Shown here one piece after another: positions 11,670 through 23,843 of a stretch of 49,964 bases of DNA (the stretch's first letter is position 1; every line of letters starts with the position of its first letter). The notes below the pieces were generated by a model, which worked only from the letters and a program-made list of their open reading frames with translations, was not told the DNA's origin and made no database searches. The DNA comes from Tubiluchus corallicola (taxonomy: Eukaryota > Priapulida > Priapulimorpha > Priapulimorphida > Tubiluchidae). A program made the position numbers and the translations under genes. The stretch is taken from assembly GCA_030141605.1 (NCBI GenBank), contig JAQGDQ010000469.1, forward strand, positions 126,001 through 175,964. The letters are read 5' to 3'.

Positions 11670-12239
11670 TTTCATAAAAATGGATGTCAATGAGAGATTG
11701 CCCTTACATGAGGCTTAATCTCTTGTATAAACTATATTTACAATTCAAGTACGTAATTATAATCATATGAGGTAGGCCTACATAAATTATTTTCTTGCCT
11801 GTAATTATCGCTACACCTTTGTAAGTACTGCCACTGAATTCGTCTAAGTGTTGGCTTATGTGGCGAGTTTACATTTAAAAAAATCTTTGAACACCTGAAC
11901 GTTGTTGACTTATTTTCGTTTGTAATTTTGCTGACAAAATGTAATAGCACAACCAATATCTTGTAATTTTCTAGTCCTGCGCTCTACTCGTGACGTTTAA
12001 TATGTAAATCTTATTGTAACCTTTTGATAAATTATTAATAGTTTTGAAATTTGAGATTGACTGTAAATAAAATTATACAATAATTACAATAGACAAAATT
12101 TGATTTTATAACTCACTCTTTTTATTATTAATGTAGCTCAGTTATATCTCATATGAGGATACGTTACCTTCAAATAATATCAATAATCAATATCAAATAC
12201 TACCACTACTACTACCCTACTACGATTACTAGTAATACC

Positions 12240-12821
<582 letters not shown>

Positions 12822-13426
12822 AGCCATCTTCACCAAAGGTAACGTAGCCTGACCACTTTTGACAATTATGTTAATATTAAAAAACAAACAGCTCAATTTT
12901 CTGTACAAAGTCGGTCCATAAAATTAAATTTAGAATATTCACTTAGTAGCTGTTTTAATTATCAGAATTTTTTTAAATTTTGTAATTCGTATTTCTTCTT
13001 TTCTGAAACGTCTTTTAAAACTACGAATTGAACAACTTAAAATATTTGACAGGTAATGGCAGGTAATCTCTAATTGGTTATTATATCTTACCTCGTGATA
13101 AATAACTAGTTTTGATATAAAAAGTTATCTGTGTTATGCAAAAAGGTGCTAGTCATTTGAATGGCGCATATGTATATCCTTTGTAGACAAAACAACCTGC
13201 ATTTTGTGGTCGTCGATACACAGAGTGAACTAAACTGCTTAACGGTAGCAAGGCTGGGGGCAGTATTCAAACATAATCTCGTATAAAATATTTCAATGAA
13301 CTTGGCAAAGTCTTACTTTACAAGATGACGATTACTATCACTTTAGATATAATGTAAGCATATCTGTTTTATAGATATTTTGTTTACAGAAAAAAATGTT
13401 TCTAGTTGTACAGTATCTATAATTGA

Positions 13427-13451
13427 TTTCGGTGGTATATTTCATAAATGA

Positions 13452-13487
<36 letters not shown>

Positions 13488-13960
13488 CTGACGACGTCAC
13501 CACTCAGACGACGGCACCATGTTCGTTGATCTGCACGTTAAACGAAAGGCCCGGACCAACAGATTTTCACCTCGGAGTTTCTTTCTCAAATCTGGTTCAC
13601 TGGGAGGAATGGGAGGCGAAGAACATCCAAAAATGGCCCTTTTGACCGTTTTCGGAAAAATTTGCAAAACGTATACCTCTTATTTCTAGAGATGGGGAAC
13701 GGGCCGGAAATGCTGCTGGTAATAGTTAGATAGCGCGTTCAACGGTGAGTGTTAAAATCATTTTTTGATATGGCGGGAGGGCCGCATTTGCCCGGACCCA
13801 ACTAGGCAAATTTTGCCGAAAACTGCACAAACAGCCTCTAGAAAAACTCAATTATGCAACTGCTTAAAGAAACAATAAGAACACTCGTAGAAGGAGGACA
13901 AAACTGTCTACAAATTGAGGACGTTTCGTCGGGTGAGAGAGCCATTAAACGAAAGGAAAG
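13427..13960 (+). repeat. Dispersed GC-richer repeat, copy A
   Basis: Begins TTTCGGTGGTATAT, then a (TA)n run (13455-13486), then CTGACGACGTCACC and about 450 bases more GC-rich than the surroundings. Landmarks: TTAAACGAAAGG (13540), TATACCTCTTATTTCTAGAG (13672), AGCCTCTAGAAAAACTCAAT (13833), and a second TTAAACGAAAGG near 13945. Diverged copies lie in reverse orientation at 16640-16985 and 17210-17545. The start motif recurs at 16112. It encodes no protein that I recognise. Confidence 0.7.
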
Positions 13961-14507
13961 GGTATGTACGTTTAACCCGCATTTAATTCTAAATTTTGGA
14001 CATGAATACTGCTGCTGTTTGTTAAATTTTTATGTTTGAAATTTATGACTGTTCGATAACAAATTTCGTGCAGTTTGCACTTTTAATTATATAACATGGG
14101 GAAAAATCATGGAAAATACTATTTTTGGAGACAGCACCAAATTTCTGGGAACTAGCACGACAGATATATGAAAAACTAAAGAATTTTTTCTGATTTTCAT
14201 TGTAAAATGTTTCACTACAACAATGACTCGTGCGTCCCACACAATTAATTGCCATAGGCCCTTAATTAATATACCCTGTGATGCGAAACTATAAATTACT
14301 CAACGCAAGCGAATGGGGAACAAAACAGTGGTGGAACTTTATACGTCTCGCAATATCTAATACGCATGTGAAAAGGCGTAAATAGCTACACGCACCGCAG
14401 TGCGTTTGCCGCGAAATGAATGCGTCCTAGTCGAACTCGGACAGTTTTTTTGGCACCTAACCATCCGAATTACGCGGAGTTTGCTGCATGTGAAATGTAT
14501 TCAGGAG

Positions 14508-14508
14508 T

Positions 14509-14541
<33 letters not shown>
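14508..14541 (+). repeat. (CA)n(TA)n microsatellite
   Basis: About eight CA units run directly into about nine TA units. Confidence 0.95.
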
Positions 14542-14840
14542 ACAGAATTAATACACAAATGAATAAATTAATGAACATACTTTGAGTTTTTAAGATTATT
14601 ATCTGGTAATTTTGAAATTGATGCAAAAATAGCTACATGTTATATGATACTCGTTTTTTAAGTGAGATTTCGTGAACAATTTCAAATGAGGCCCCATGAA
14701 CGCTGTACATTCAGATGAATCGCGGAAAATGTTTAGGTGCTCTATATTTGGGGAACGTAAAACGTTTTGCATAGAAACATGCCAACAAATTACTATTATT
14801 TGCTGTTCTATGGTACTTGCTACTTACTAAAATAAACGTG

Positions 14841-15361
<521 letters not shown>

Positions 15362-15879
15362 TATAACACCAGTGCAAAGCTTTTGGAGAATAACGATTTT
15401 TAACGAACCACAGACAAAGCAAAGTTCAAATAGAACTCTTTGTAATAATGAAAGTATTTATGTCGATGTCCAAACGTGAAATTTAGTGATGCCATGCAGC
15501 CACGTAAGAATTTAGCAAGTGCCGTGTTGCGCAAATCTGTAAGCAATGGTTTGTTTCCTCATAAAACTACGTATCGTAGCAACAGCATCGTATAGTGCAG
15601 GAAAAGACAAGCCGTCTTCTGTGCCGCGGTGTGGAGTGTGGTGTCCTAGAGGCTGCAACGAACAGGGACAGATCGCTTTCAAAGGAACATCAAGGGCAAC
15701 CGGAACGCGAAAGAAGAATCACCTTCTGTCTAAACCAAACCTGGGGGAAGAGAGTAAATACGTGTTTTTTTATTTATTTTGAACTTATTAATGGTTGCAA
15801 AGTAGCACACGAGCCGCGTTTTGAATCAGAGTGGCTCGCTGAGGGTCTCCCGAGTATGTTGCGGTGTGTGTGGCGTAGT

Positions 15880-16080
15880 TTGGTGTGAGCCATATGGTGT
15901 AGGTGGTGTGGTATGGGTATTTTGGTGTGGGTGGTGTGGTAATTGTGGTGGACATGGCATGGTGTTGGTGGCATAATGTGGGTGGTGTGGTGTGGTTGAT
16001 GTGGGTTGGGTGTTGAATGTGGTGTGGTAGGTGTAGCATGGCATAGAGGTGTGTTGTGGGTTGTCGTTGGTTGCAGGGCA
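15880..16080 (+). repeat. Cryptic GTGGTG-rich simple sequence
   Basis: About 200 bases dominated by GTGGTGTGG, GGTGTGGTAT and related words without an exact period. Strong G/T strand bias makes several frames open on the minus strand; these are not genes. A GC-richer stretch at 15595-15740 precedes it and is unidentified. Confidence 0.85.
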
Positions 16081-16111
16081 AAATTCTTTTGCAGGGTTTG
16101 GATATATATTA

Positions 16112-16160
16112 GTTTCGGTGGTATATATATATATATATATATATACATCCTGACGTCAAA
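16112..16160 (+). repeat. TTTCGGTGGTATAT-(TA)n-TGACGTCA motif, second occurrence
   Basis: TTTCGGTGGTATATATATA, a (TA)n run, then CATCCTGACGTCA. This is the same order of parts as the start of the dispersed repeat at 13427, in the same orientation. After this point the two loci diverge. Confidence 0.65.
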
Positions 16161-16639
16161 CGAATGGACTCCACCCACAGGTTTGCACCTGTGAGTACCT
16201 TGATTAGAGGTTCCATTTTAAGCAATTCTCGCTTGGAAAACTGCAGACGCAAAGCCTTTGTGGTGACACCATTCCATTATAGTCTACCTATAATTTTCTT
16301 TAATAAAAGCTGTTATATAATAACAATGTGTTATAATAATAGTCTACTTGCAAAACACCCGCAAAATATTTTGCGTATAAGTACACTTATAATCAACAAT
16401 GCCCGAACATTCTACCTAGTGTTCGTTTATTTACCTAACGGAAAACCAGTAGCAGCTTTTACTGAATTAAAGTTATTAGCAGAGTATAATGGATGACGTC
16501 AGAACAATTGCTTTGCGTCAGCTGTTTTCCAAGCGAAAATTGCCAAAAAGGAACATCTAGTTAACTCGTCGCTACTCCTCTTAGTGGACGTGTCCTAAAA
16601 TGTAGCTCACATCATCGTGTAGCCCTGTTCTTCCTCTTT

Positions 16640-16985
16640 CTAAAGAGCCATATATAGAGTCCCACCAGGCGCCGCAAGAACGTTTTTTCTACAAGCTCTT
16701 TGACCAAAATTTCGAAAAAATCGGGAGTTGGGCCCGAGAAAACGCCCGTTGCGTTGTGCCCTGACCCTCCTGCAAATTCTAAATATGCCTACGACACCCA
16801 CCGCTGAGCATGCTATCTATCCATAGCCAGCACTACCCATGGCCCATTCCCGTTCTCCAGAAATAAGAGGTATAAGTTTCGCAAAAAACGCCCGAAAATG
16901 GTGGGCCCGATTCGAAAAATAAATCCCCAATGAGACCACACTAGATCGAGACCTTTCGTTTGATATATAGATGGCCGCAAATGGT
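16640..16985 (-). repeat. Dispersed GC-richer repeat, copy B
   Basis: Read on the minus strand it shares AAACGAAAGG, TTATACCTCTTATTTCTGGA, GATAGATAGC and GGGCCCAACT with copy A at 13427-13960, in the same order and at similar spacing. Clearly related but well diverged. Confidence 0.65.
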
Positions 16986-17209
16986 GTGACCATGATGTTG
17001 ATGACGATTATGATGATGATGGCGACAACGGTGACGACACCTACAACACCGACACAAACAGCACAGCATCACAGCAAAACCATTCAAAATATTTTGCACA
17101 AAGTCGAAACAGTGTGCTGTAGTCTTAAACCTATCTACCAATGATCAATAATGCGCGGACATTCAACAGTTTTGTTTTGCTGTTTCTTAGATGATAATAA
17201 GCTAACAGA

Positions 17210-17545
17210 ACTTATTTATGTACAATCTGTAACACTGTAGAATGACGGGTGGAGACGGCGCCTAGAACAGCCGCACAATTTCTCAAACTCAAAAACGGAT
17301 ATTCCAAACAGGGTGCAGCACAGGGGGTAGAAAAAGAACTTCGAAATAGACCCCTCCCGTTTCGCCCATCATACATCTCTCCTAGTGAAACCACCAGCAC
17401 TTTGTAGACCATTTCATCGTCTTTCTAGTATTGTGCTTATTTTTTTCTTAACTTGCCCAAACAGTTGCACAAATTGAGTTTTTCTAGAGGCTGTTTGAGC
17501 AGTTTTTAGCAAAATTTGCGTAGTTGGCTTCTTTTTGCGGGGTTT
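17210..17545 (-). repeat. Dispersed GC-richer repeat, copy C
   Basis: On the minus strand it shares GCAAATTTTGCTAAAAACTG, AGCCTCTAGAAAAACTCAAT and GTCTACAAA with the second half of copy A. Similarity fades towards 17210. Copies B and C are adjacent and in the same orientation, which suggests pieces of one longer unit. Confidence 0.6.
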
Positions 17546-18261
17546 TTGTCTAGTAATAATTATTGCAACTCAATATCTAAACTCCCAGACCAGTAATGCT
17601 GCTAAATAACATGTGATTTAAAAATATTATGCCAAGCAGTTTCCTTTACAGATTACAAGAAGTTTTCAAACATGTTAATATTATACACAAACATTTTCCA
17701 TGAACAGTGAAATAAGTTCACTTCAAACTAACTTACAAATATTGAAAGGACAGACGCATGCCATTACACACACAAATTTGCGAGTTCTACTTTAACCAAG
17801 AAACTATTGAATTAAGCGAAAGGTTTATTTTCTATTTTTTTTTTACTGTTCAGCAAAAATTAAAAATAATTAATGTTATGATCGAGAATCCAAAACTAAT
17901 AATTTTGAAAAGTGTTTGCTGTGCGTGTAACGTAATAAACTTTGCAAGCAAAATAAGATGCGTTATTAGAATGTCAATATCGTTATTTATTAAACCTTTT
18001 TTTCAAACTTTTATTTGAGATCTCATTCCAATTGTAAATGGAAACGCTACCTAAAATATCGACTGCTTTCAAATTCAAATGTAAATAATAATTTTATTTT
18101 TTGATTATTTTTACTTTACTTTATAATAAACTTTGTTTTACTATTTGTGTCTTGATGTTTTCTTTCGTTGGTTATTAGTTTAATTTTAAATTTTGACACA
18201 AATGACCCAGATACACTCTTAAAACAAGCCGTACTTCCATAATACCTTTACGCTATGTGTA
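17546..18261. other. Intergenic sequence, nothing recognised
   Basis: AT-rich, with one short open frame of 86 codons that shows no family similarity and a base composition like the flanks. Confidence 0.5.
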
Positions 18262-18831
18262 AATATAGGTTTTACACGTCAAATGTTACACACAGGAAAG
18301 TTCAAATGTGACTTAGGTAAGTCAAATGTAGGCATAGGAATTTCGAAATGTGTTTTGGTAACTCAAATGTGACTTAGGTAAGTCAAATGTAGATGCGGTA
18401 CTTTGAATAAATCGGTAATTAACTCATTTAAGTTCAAATTACGAAAAGATAAAACGAAATTAAAATTATATTTTATGGTCATGGTGCTATCGGCAGCATC
18501 ACTTCCCAATGAACAGTGAATCACAAATTAGTTTTTTAAGTAATGCATTAGCACTGCATTAAGGAATTAGTTTCTTTCAAGAAACATTGCTTATCTTAAG
18601 AACCTATCCTAACAGTTCCAATGGTATGTAAAGTTTACAGAATATTAGTGAACTATTAGTAGACCTATAAAGTTATTATTTTGACGCCTATCCACATTTG
18701 AGATACCAATGTCACATTTGACTTACCAAAAACGCTTAAGAATTCTTGAAAACCATTGTTAACACATTTGAACTACCTATGTCTACATTTGAGTTAACGT
18801 CGGTCTACATTTGACATGTAAAACCTATATT
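18262..18831. mobile_element. Foldback element with subterminal tandem repeats
   Basis: The ends are near-perfect inverted repeats: AATATAGGTTTTACACGTCA at the left, and AATATAGGTTTTACATGTCA read on the reverse strand at the right. Inside each end are tandem units of about 20 bases built on GTAAGTCAAATGTGAC: left 18298-18420 in plus orientation, right about 18690-18815 in minus orientation. The central 270 bases are AT-rich without coding potential. Long ends made of short tandem repeats are typical of foldback-type DNA elements, though the superfamily is not determined. Confidence 0.7.
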
Positions 18832-18904
18832 AAACGTAGTATAGCTATGAAGCTATTTTTTAAGTAAATAATATGTAATATAGCAGTTAAATTTTATTGG
18901 AGAA

Positions 18905-19185
18905 ATGTACCACTAGCAAACTGAAAAATCTTGCCAAATGAATAAAGTAGTAATGTAACCGTGAAGTTTTACTGACGAAGCGTAAAATACTGGTGAAGTG
19001 TACCACCGGCGAAATGTACCATTGTCAAAAACAATCCCGGTAAAACGTAGTACTGGAGGAAAATGTACCACTGGCGAATTGTGCAACTGGCAAATTGTAC
19101 CACTGGCGACCAGTACAACTGGTGAATCGTAACATTGGCGAATTGTAAAACTGGCAAAATGTCAACTGGCGAACCGAACTGGGTG
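18905..19185 (+). repeat. Degenerate 17-bp minisatellite (TGTACCACTGGCGAAAT type)
   Basis: Around 16 imperfect units based on TGTACCACTGGCGAAAT, varying at several positions. The consensus resembles the unit of the larger array at 20494-21213, which has the same period. Confidence 0.8.
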
Positions 19186-19750
19186 CACCCAACTAGGAAA
19201 ACATCATAATCCTCTTTTTTTCGTATAACATAATTTGATACGAATTAAGCTCCCAATTTTTTGTATTGCACAAAATGCGAAAGACAGCATCCAATAATGT
19301 TCTTTATATCACGCCAAGCGCTTTCAAATAATACGGCAACAAGAGAATCTTGCAAAACATGTAACTAAAACTGTACCAAAGTATATAAGTTGTTACAGTA
19401 CATATTTTTCTTTAAATGTTTCGTTGAACGCCCCATCGCAGTGTAACATTAGACTGTAACATTAGTGTTACTTAATCGGTTGTTAAGAGCCAGGTTAAGA
19501 GGGGCCATCCTATATAGGTGTAAGAAGAGAAGCCACCAGAATGCTAGGACTAAGCTCGCGTGTCTAATAAAAACAGTCAAAAAAGAAAAAAAAATCGCTC
19601 AAATACAAAAATCATGCGGTTCGATTTTGTTACTAAAATTTTTAGAGTGAACCAATTAATTTAGCACGTTTTTCATTTCAGCTCATACAGTCGGTATACG
19701 TTTAATTGTCTGCCTTTTTTCTGCTTCTGTCAAAGTTGTACGAAGGTTGG

Positions 19751-19905
19751 GCTAAAGTTTATAAATCCCCACACAAAAGGAAATTAGTTCGTGAAGTGGA
19801 TTGTGATTAGGGTCAAGGTTGGGGTTTGGGTAGGATTAGGATTAGGGATAGAGCTAGGGTTAGGGTTAAGGTATTGTGTGGGGAATTGTTCACTACTTCC
19901 GAAAG
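19751..19905 (+). mobile_element. Small inverted-repeat element with telomere-like core, copy 2
   Basis: Shares with 4851-4977 the left part GCTAAAGTTTATAAATCCCC, followed by ACACAA and TTAGTTCGTGA, then GGATTAGGG/TTAGGG units, and the right part GGGGAATTGTTCACTACTTC. The core holds about 11 degenerate hexamer-like units and is longer than in copy 1. Confidence 0.65.
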
Positions 19906-20493
19906 CTGTACATACTTTTTTAATTCCATGTTCAACCTGAAATAGAAACATTCTAAAAACCGGAGAGACGTTTAGCCCGTAATAGAAAGCCCTGTTCTAC
20001 ATTATTTCTCTGTAAAATCATCGTGCTTCGCTCCATGTACAAATAGTATGTTTAAATAACGAGTTAGCCCTGTACAACTCCTAAGAAATGCTTTCAAATT
20101 AGCTAGACAAGGTCACAGGGGCTTAGTAAGAGAGACACGGCGACATAACTACCGTGATGAGTTTCATCATAAACACTATTAATTATTAATTAAAATTTCT
20201 GATACTTTAGCGATGTTAGTTAGCCGAGTTGGAGTTGTTATATTATTGTGGGTAACTGGTTTTTATTACATAGTGGGTAACTGGGATCATCAAAGAGCGA
20301 AAAATAGTAATAATAATTTCTATTTTAACCTTTTTTCATTGCCCGTTGTTGGTAACAGTAACTGCACCTGCAAAAGAGTTTGCTCAAGCTCCTGGCGAGA
20401 CAAGAGTTTTGTTGTTGAAAATTTCTCTAACACTTTTCGCAGTTATTAAATAAGGTCAACTTGACTTTGCCTCGACTTTGCTTTAAGTTTAGC

Positions 20494-21213
20494 TGTCTGA
20501 CATGTACACCATCTGACAATGTGCAATGTGCACCATCCGACAATATACACCATCCGACAATGTACACCATCTGCCAATGTACACCATCTGACATGTACAC
20601 CATCTGACAATGTACACCATCTGACAATGTGCACCATCCGACAATATACACCATCCGACAATGTACACCATCTGCCAATGTACACCATCTGACATGAACA
20701 CCATCTGACAATGTACACCATCTGCCAATGTACACCATCTGACCTGTACGCCATCTGACAATGTACACCATCTACCAATGTACAGCACCTGACATGTACA
20801 CCATCGGACAATGTACACCATCTGACAATGTACACCATCTGACAATGTACACCATCTGACATGTACACCATCTGACAATGTACACTACCTGCCAATGTAC
20901 ACCATCTGACAATGTACACCATCTGACATGTACACCATCTGACAATGCACTCCATACGACAATGTACACCATCTGACAATGTACACCATCTGCCAATGTA
21001 CACCACCTGACAATGTACACCATCTGCCAATGTACACCATCTGACAATGTACACAATCCGACAGTGTACACCATCTGACAGTGTACACCATCTGACAATG
21101 TACACCATTTGACAGTGCACTCCATACGACAATGTACACCATCTGACAATGTACACCATCTGCCAATGTACACCATCTGTCAATGTACACCACCTGACAA
21201 TGTACACCATCTT
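20494..21213 (+). repeat. 17-bp minisatellite (TGTACACCATCTGACAA) with higher-order structure
   Basis: About 42 units of TGTACACCATCTGACAA and variants (CTGCCAA, CCGACAA, CACCTGACAA). Some units are 16 bases long (CTGACATGTAC junctions). A block at 20531-20601 recurs about 100 bases later, and a block starting GCACTCCATACGACAA recurs near 20945 and 21117, so multi-unit duplications built the array. Because the period is not a multiple of three and the unit contains no stop in minus-strand frames, long repetitive open frames of period 17 residues appear. They have no start context or domain and I do not call them genes. Confidence 0.95.
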
Positions 21214-21302
21214 AAAATCATGTACTTCTCAACATGTTAAAACATAGCAATTGACATAGCGATAAGCGGAATTGCCGAAATAATTATTTTCAGTGTACAA
21301 TT

Positions 21303-21434
21303 CTAATAAGCCTTTTCACAGTTTCGTTTTGCGCACGCGCAATTGCTGTACATCAAATGCGTTGTCTTGTACACTTAACCTTTGACCTTTTCACGATTAT
21401 CATCAATCGCTAGAACTATGAAAAGGCTTATTAG
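21303..21434. mobile_element. MITE-like element with 22-bp terminal inverted repeats
   Basis: The left end CTAATAAGCCTTTTCACAGT and the right end, which on the reverse strand reads CTAATAAGCCTTTTCATAGT, differ at one base. Total length is 132 bases. No coding sequence and no obvious target duplication. The interior is GC-richer (GCGCACGCGCAATTGC). Confidence 0.75.
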
Positions 21435-21861
21435 CTTATGATGAGAATAATATGCAAGAATTAGCTTGCATGCTAAGCGTTTTATTCTGAGTTTTCGTGT
21501 TTAGCCTTACAGAAGAAACAAGCAGCAACAAAGTGTGCGAAAACTATGATATAAACAGACGTTTTATCGTCACAATATTTTGACAGATAAATTGCAACAA
21601 ACAAAGTGGGGGAAACGGTGTGCACGAATTTATTTAGATTCGTCACCTCAAAATATTTTGAGAGCTTCGCCTCAATAAGCTTCCCGAGGGAGAACAAGTT
21701 TAAGAGCTGAGTTTTCTACGTGAAGAAATTTGGAGTGGAAAATAGAGAACGCGAGAGTGATAAATGTATTTGTAATTAAATTAACGTAAAAATTAAAATG
21801 TTTGGTAGTTCTGTGATGCATTGATAGAAGCAGAGGGGAAAGAAGGGGAAAGAGGAGAGAG

Positions 21862-21956
<95 letters not shown>

Positions 21957-21964
21957 GAGAGAGG
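21862..21964 (+). repeat. (GA)n microsatellite
   Basis: About 50 GA dinucleotides with one CA interruption, flanked by purine-rich sequence on both sides. The minus-strand poly-Leu/Ser frame is an artefact. Confidence 0.97.
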
Positions 21965-22089
21965 GGGGAGGCGGGAAAAGGAGTTAGAAACGGAGAAATA
22001 GAAAGAAAGGAAGAGAGAGATAAAAAGAGAAAACGGGGCTTCATTAAGCCTTTGTAGCTTCTGTACTGATTTATTATAAATTTACAGCA

Positions 22090-22960
22090 AAGCGTGATGA
22101 TGATGATGACAACGATAAAGACGGCAACGACGGTGATGATGATGACGATGCTGATGAGAAGAACCAAGATAACAGGGATTATGGCGATGCTGACGATGTT
22201 GGTAGGATCATGCATCACAATGATGTTGCTCTTTACAGAAAATTGCACACTTCCAACGTGCCACGGAAGACTTCAGTATTTACTTGTGAGTGGTAACAGC
22301 CCTGCGACTAGTGAGGTTAAACACATGCCCAAACTATTATAGCCTGCACTTTGGTTTCAGCATCCACTATTTCCTGTTGTCATCATTCTTTGCCCAGAAG
22401 ACACGATGGGCTCTGCTGCTGGGGAAACATGATATGACGTGGACGCCCGGAAAGTCAAACAACCTTTAAGTCCAGCATAACTTGAATACTTATTTACTAC
22501 CATCATCACCGTTGCCATTACCATCATCATTATTATATTTAATATCATCGTCACCATCATCGGTCGCAGTCATCATTGTTATCATCATAATTATCGTCGT
22601 CCTTTGTGTCATGATCATCGTCCTTGTCGCCGTTATCATCATCATCACCATCACCATCATCGCCATAGTCATCATCGGCGGTGTTGACCATGTAATCGTT
22701 ATCCTCCTCAGTGTCATCGTCATTATAATTGTCATCGTCGCCGTTGTCATCATTTTCATCACAATCACCGTCGTCATAATCATCGTCGTCGTCGTCGTCA
22801 TCATCTTCATAACCGCCATCGTCATCATCAGCATCATCCTCATCGTCATCATCGTCGTCGGCGGCGTTTACCTTATAATCATCATTATTTTCAGAGTCAT
22901 CAATGATCTCAGCGTCATCAGTCATCACCACCAACAATGACAATGATAAAATTATAAGAA
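22090..22960 (+). repeat. (GAT/ATC)n-rich degenerate microsatellite region
   Basis: Two parts: GATGATGAC-type units at 22095-22215, then CATCATCGTC-type units on the same strand at 22500-22945, separated by about 280 bases of ordinary sequence. Frames on both strands are open and encode poly-Asp/Asp-Asn, poly-Met/Thr or poly-Ile/Val. The composition follows the repeat, not a protein. Confidence 0.85.
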
Positions 22961-22999
22961 TAATAACAACAAAAGCAACAGCAGAGCAACTAAAACAAA

Positions 23000-23756
23000 A
23001 ATAATTAATTTGTTTTCATTTTTTCTGATACTGGTCTAATCTAATTCCAAATTAAACTTATTATCTGCAACCATTAGTATTTGTTTGCAAATCAGAATGA
23101 AATTGTAATGAAACCGTTCATCAATATAAAATTAAACTTTTACAATTGTTAATGCTTCACACATTGTACAAAAGAGGAAAATCAGAAAATTTAATGAAAT
23201 TTTAATGATTATTTATTTACATTTCATTTGTTAACGTACGGTGACATGAATTGTATTATTCATAATATTATATCTTTGCTCAATTTTTTATACACTTTTA
23301 TTATATTTCATAATATTTTAGAACATTGAAAATGGTGTCGGTAACAAGAAAGTGTTTTATTTTATTTTAGCATCTATTTTTCTATAATTTATCGGTGTGT
23401 TTTGTACAAACGTAAGATACTTCATTGCAATAGAATTATATCTACGACTTATAGTAACTTTCGTAGCATCTTTGACTCAATCTGTTACTACAAAATATTA
23501 TATAATTATCATAAACAATATTAACGTGATCCAGTATCACTTATATGTGCAAAAGCTTGTTGATAGGCCATAATGAAAATAACAATTTCGAATACAATCA
23601 TGATTTCAATTGTAAAGTTGGTTAAAACTACGATTTAAAAAAATTCGCAAATTTGATGCATAATTCCACAGATAAATATTTGTATAAATATATACAAAGA
23701 CAAAATGTATATATACATATACACAAATGTATATATATATATATATATATATATTC
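23000..23756. other. Intergenic AT-rich sequence
   Basis: No gene recognised. It ends in a (TA)n run at about 23731-23753 that abuts the tRNA-like sequence. Confidence 0.5.
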
Positions 23757-23766
23757 GTTTTGTCTT

Positions 23767-23843
23767 GGGTTGTATGACCGAATTGTTTAGATTTCGGACT
23801 GCAATTACGCAGTCTTGAGTTCGATACTAGCAGCTGCCAGCAC
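23767..23843 (+). mobile_element. tRNA-like sequence, probably a SINE head or tRNA pseudogene
   Basis: TGTATGACCGAATTGTTTAG resembles an A-box region (TRGYNNARNNGG), and GAGTTCGATAC resembles a B-box about 42 bases later, the spacing of a tRNA gene. GACTGC-AATTAC-GCAGTC forms an anticodon-like hairpin with a six-base loop. The T-stem pairs poorly and the acceptor ends do not pair, so it is not an intact tRNA gene. The (TA)n run immediately upstream and the AT-rich body downstream fit a SINE or its debris. Confidence 0.5.

Noticed and set aside
16006-16194. Gly/Val-rich and His/Pro/Thr-rich frames on the two strands around 15.8-16.2 kb
   Set aside because: They come from the GTGGTG-rich simple sequence and the adjoining (TA)n run.
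20446-21210. 254-codon repetitive frame on the minus strand, and three overlapping ones
   Set aside because: All arise from the 17-bp minisatellite, which has no stop in several frames. Multiple frames being open at once argues against selection on a protein.
20494-21213. CRISPR-like regular repeats
   Set aside because: Units are contiguous 17-mers without spacers, in a eukaryotic genome.
22482-22943. Acidic Asp-rich frame on the minus strand and Ile/Val-rich frame on the plus strand
   Set aside because: Produced by degenerate (CAT/GAT)n; composition follows the repeat in every frame.
23767-23843. Functional tRNA gene
   Set aside because: A- and B-box spacing fits, but the acceptor and T stems do not pair and the anticodon loop is six bases.
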